Shown here: in pieces, positions 6,610 through 6,823 of the stretch
How positions within the stretch are numbered: position 1 is the stretch's first letter
Layout: the number at the start of each line of letters is the position of its first letter
Origin: Bact-19 sp038319215
GTDB taxonomy: Bacteria; Bacteroidota; Bacteroidia; Bacteroidales; ML635J-15
Assembly: GCA_038319215.1 (NCBI GenBank)
Contig: JBBQCZ010000182.1
Coordinates: 1 to 6,823, forward strand
Reading direction: 5' to 3'
Length of the DNA: 6,823 bases
Translations under genes and position numbers: made by a program
Notes under the pieces: generated by a model
Seen by the model: the letters and a program-made list of their open reading frames with translations, nothing else
What the model was told of the DNA's origin: nothing
The model's database searches: none

Positions 6610-6823
6610 AGTATATTTCTGTTGCTTAATTTCGATTCTTTTTTATGAAAAATTGGTTTCCCCAATATTGAAAGACCAGTGTATTTTGAAAACATTTCTC
6701 TTTGTCGGCGATTAAATAGATTTTCGATCCTATAAATTAAAAAAAATCTCATTAAAAATACAGACCATATAATATACCGAAAACCATAAAAAAATTCAAC
6801 TCTAGCATAAAAAAAACTAAATG
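6606..6823 (-). CDS. Unidentified protein, C-terminal 71 residues, cut by window edge
   Basis: A minus-strand frame is open from the right edge to a TGA at 6608-6606, whose first two bases are the TG of the next gene's ATG (ATGA). Such an overlap is typical of real genes in one operon and is the main reason to call this coding. The visible residues start FSFFYARVEFFYGFRYIIWS, continue VFLMRFFLIYRIENLFN, and end in a basic tail containing RRQREMFSKY and LGKPIFHKK. The first half is rich in Phe, Tyr, Ile and Leu, so a membrane-associated segment with a cytoplasmic basic C-terminus is plausible. A flippase, polymerase or membrane-bound acyltransferase would fit the cluster, but I do not recognise a family. 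The start lies outside the window. Confidence 0.6.
   Translation of the reverse strand, partial: FSFFYARVEFFYGFRYIIWSVFLMRFFLIYRIENLFNRRQREMFSKYTGLSILGKPIFHKKESKLSNRNIL

Overview
The window is an interior slice of a surface polysaccharide (O-antigen or capsule type) gene cluster. It probably comes from a member of the Bacteroidota. The phylum call is an inference. It rests on AT-rich glycosyltransferase genes, starts that almost all lack a Shine-Dalgarno sequence and sit behind A/T-rich leaders, and the overall look of the proteins. All genes are on the minus strand, so transcription runs from high to low coordinates and the genes form one likely operon. Both ends of the window cut through genes.

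Layout in transcription order: (1) the last 71 codons of an unidentified, aromatic-rich, probably membrane-associated protein (6606-6823), whose stop overlaps the next start as ATGA; (2) a GT4-like glycosyltransferase (5485-6609); (3) a second GT4-like glycosyltransferase (4126-5319, starting at an internal ATG rather than an upstream TTG); (4) a third GT4 glycosyltransferase with a textbook E-x7-E motif (2941-4080); (5) a WbpG/WbuX-type N-acetyl sugar amidotransferase (1783-2916); (6) a HisH-type glutaminase (1172-1786) that overlaps gene 5 as ATGA; (7) a HisF-like protein (255-1034), preceded by a 137-base gap containing a striking polypurine/polypyrimidine tract; (8) the first 59 codons of another glycosyltransferase resembling the WbuB group (1-177).

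How they work together: HisH and the HisF-like protein are not expected to make histidine here. In O-antigen clusters such as P. aeruginosa O5 (wbpG, hisH, hisF) and E. coli O145 (wbuX, wbuY, wbuZ), the equivalent trio converts an N-acetyl group on a sugar to an acetamidino group. HisH frees ammonia from glutamine, the HisF barrel passes it on, and the WbpG/WbuX ATPase uses it. The HisF copy supports this reading: it keeps the barrel, the ammonia-gate residues and Asp130, but has Leu in place of the catalytic Asp11 of true HisF. The flanking glycosyltransferases would assemble the repeat unit that carries this sugar. Nucleotide-sugar synthesis genes, flippase and polymerase are not recognisable in the window and may lie outside it.

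Base composition is mosaic. The amidino-sugar genes and the left-edge glycosyltransferase are close to 50% G+C in the stretches I counted, while the three glycosyltransferases to the right are near 20-30%. I see no RNA genes, mobile elements, CRISPR arrays or convincing terminators. No stretch longer than 300 bases lacks a gene.
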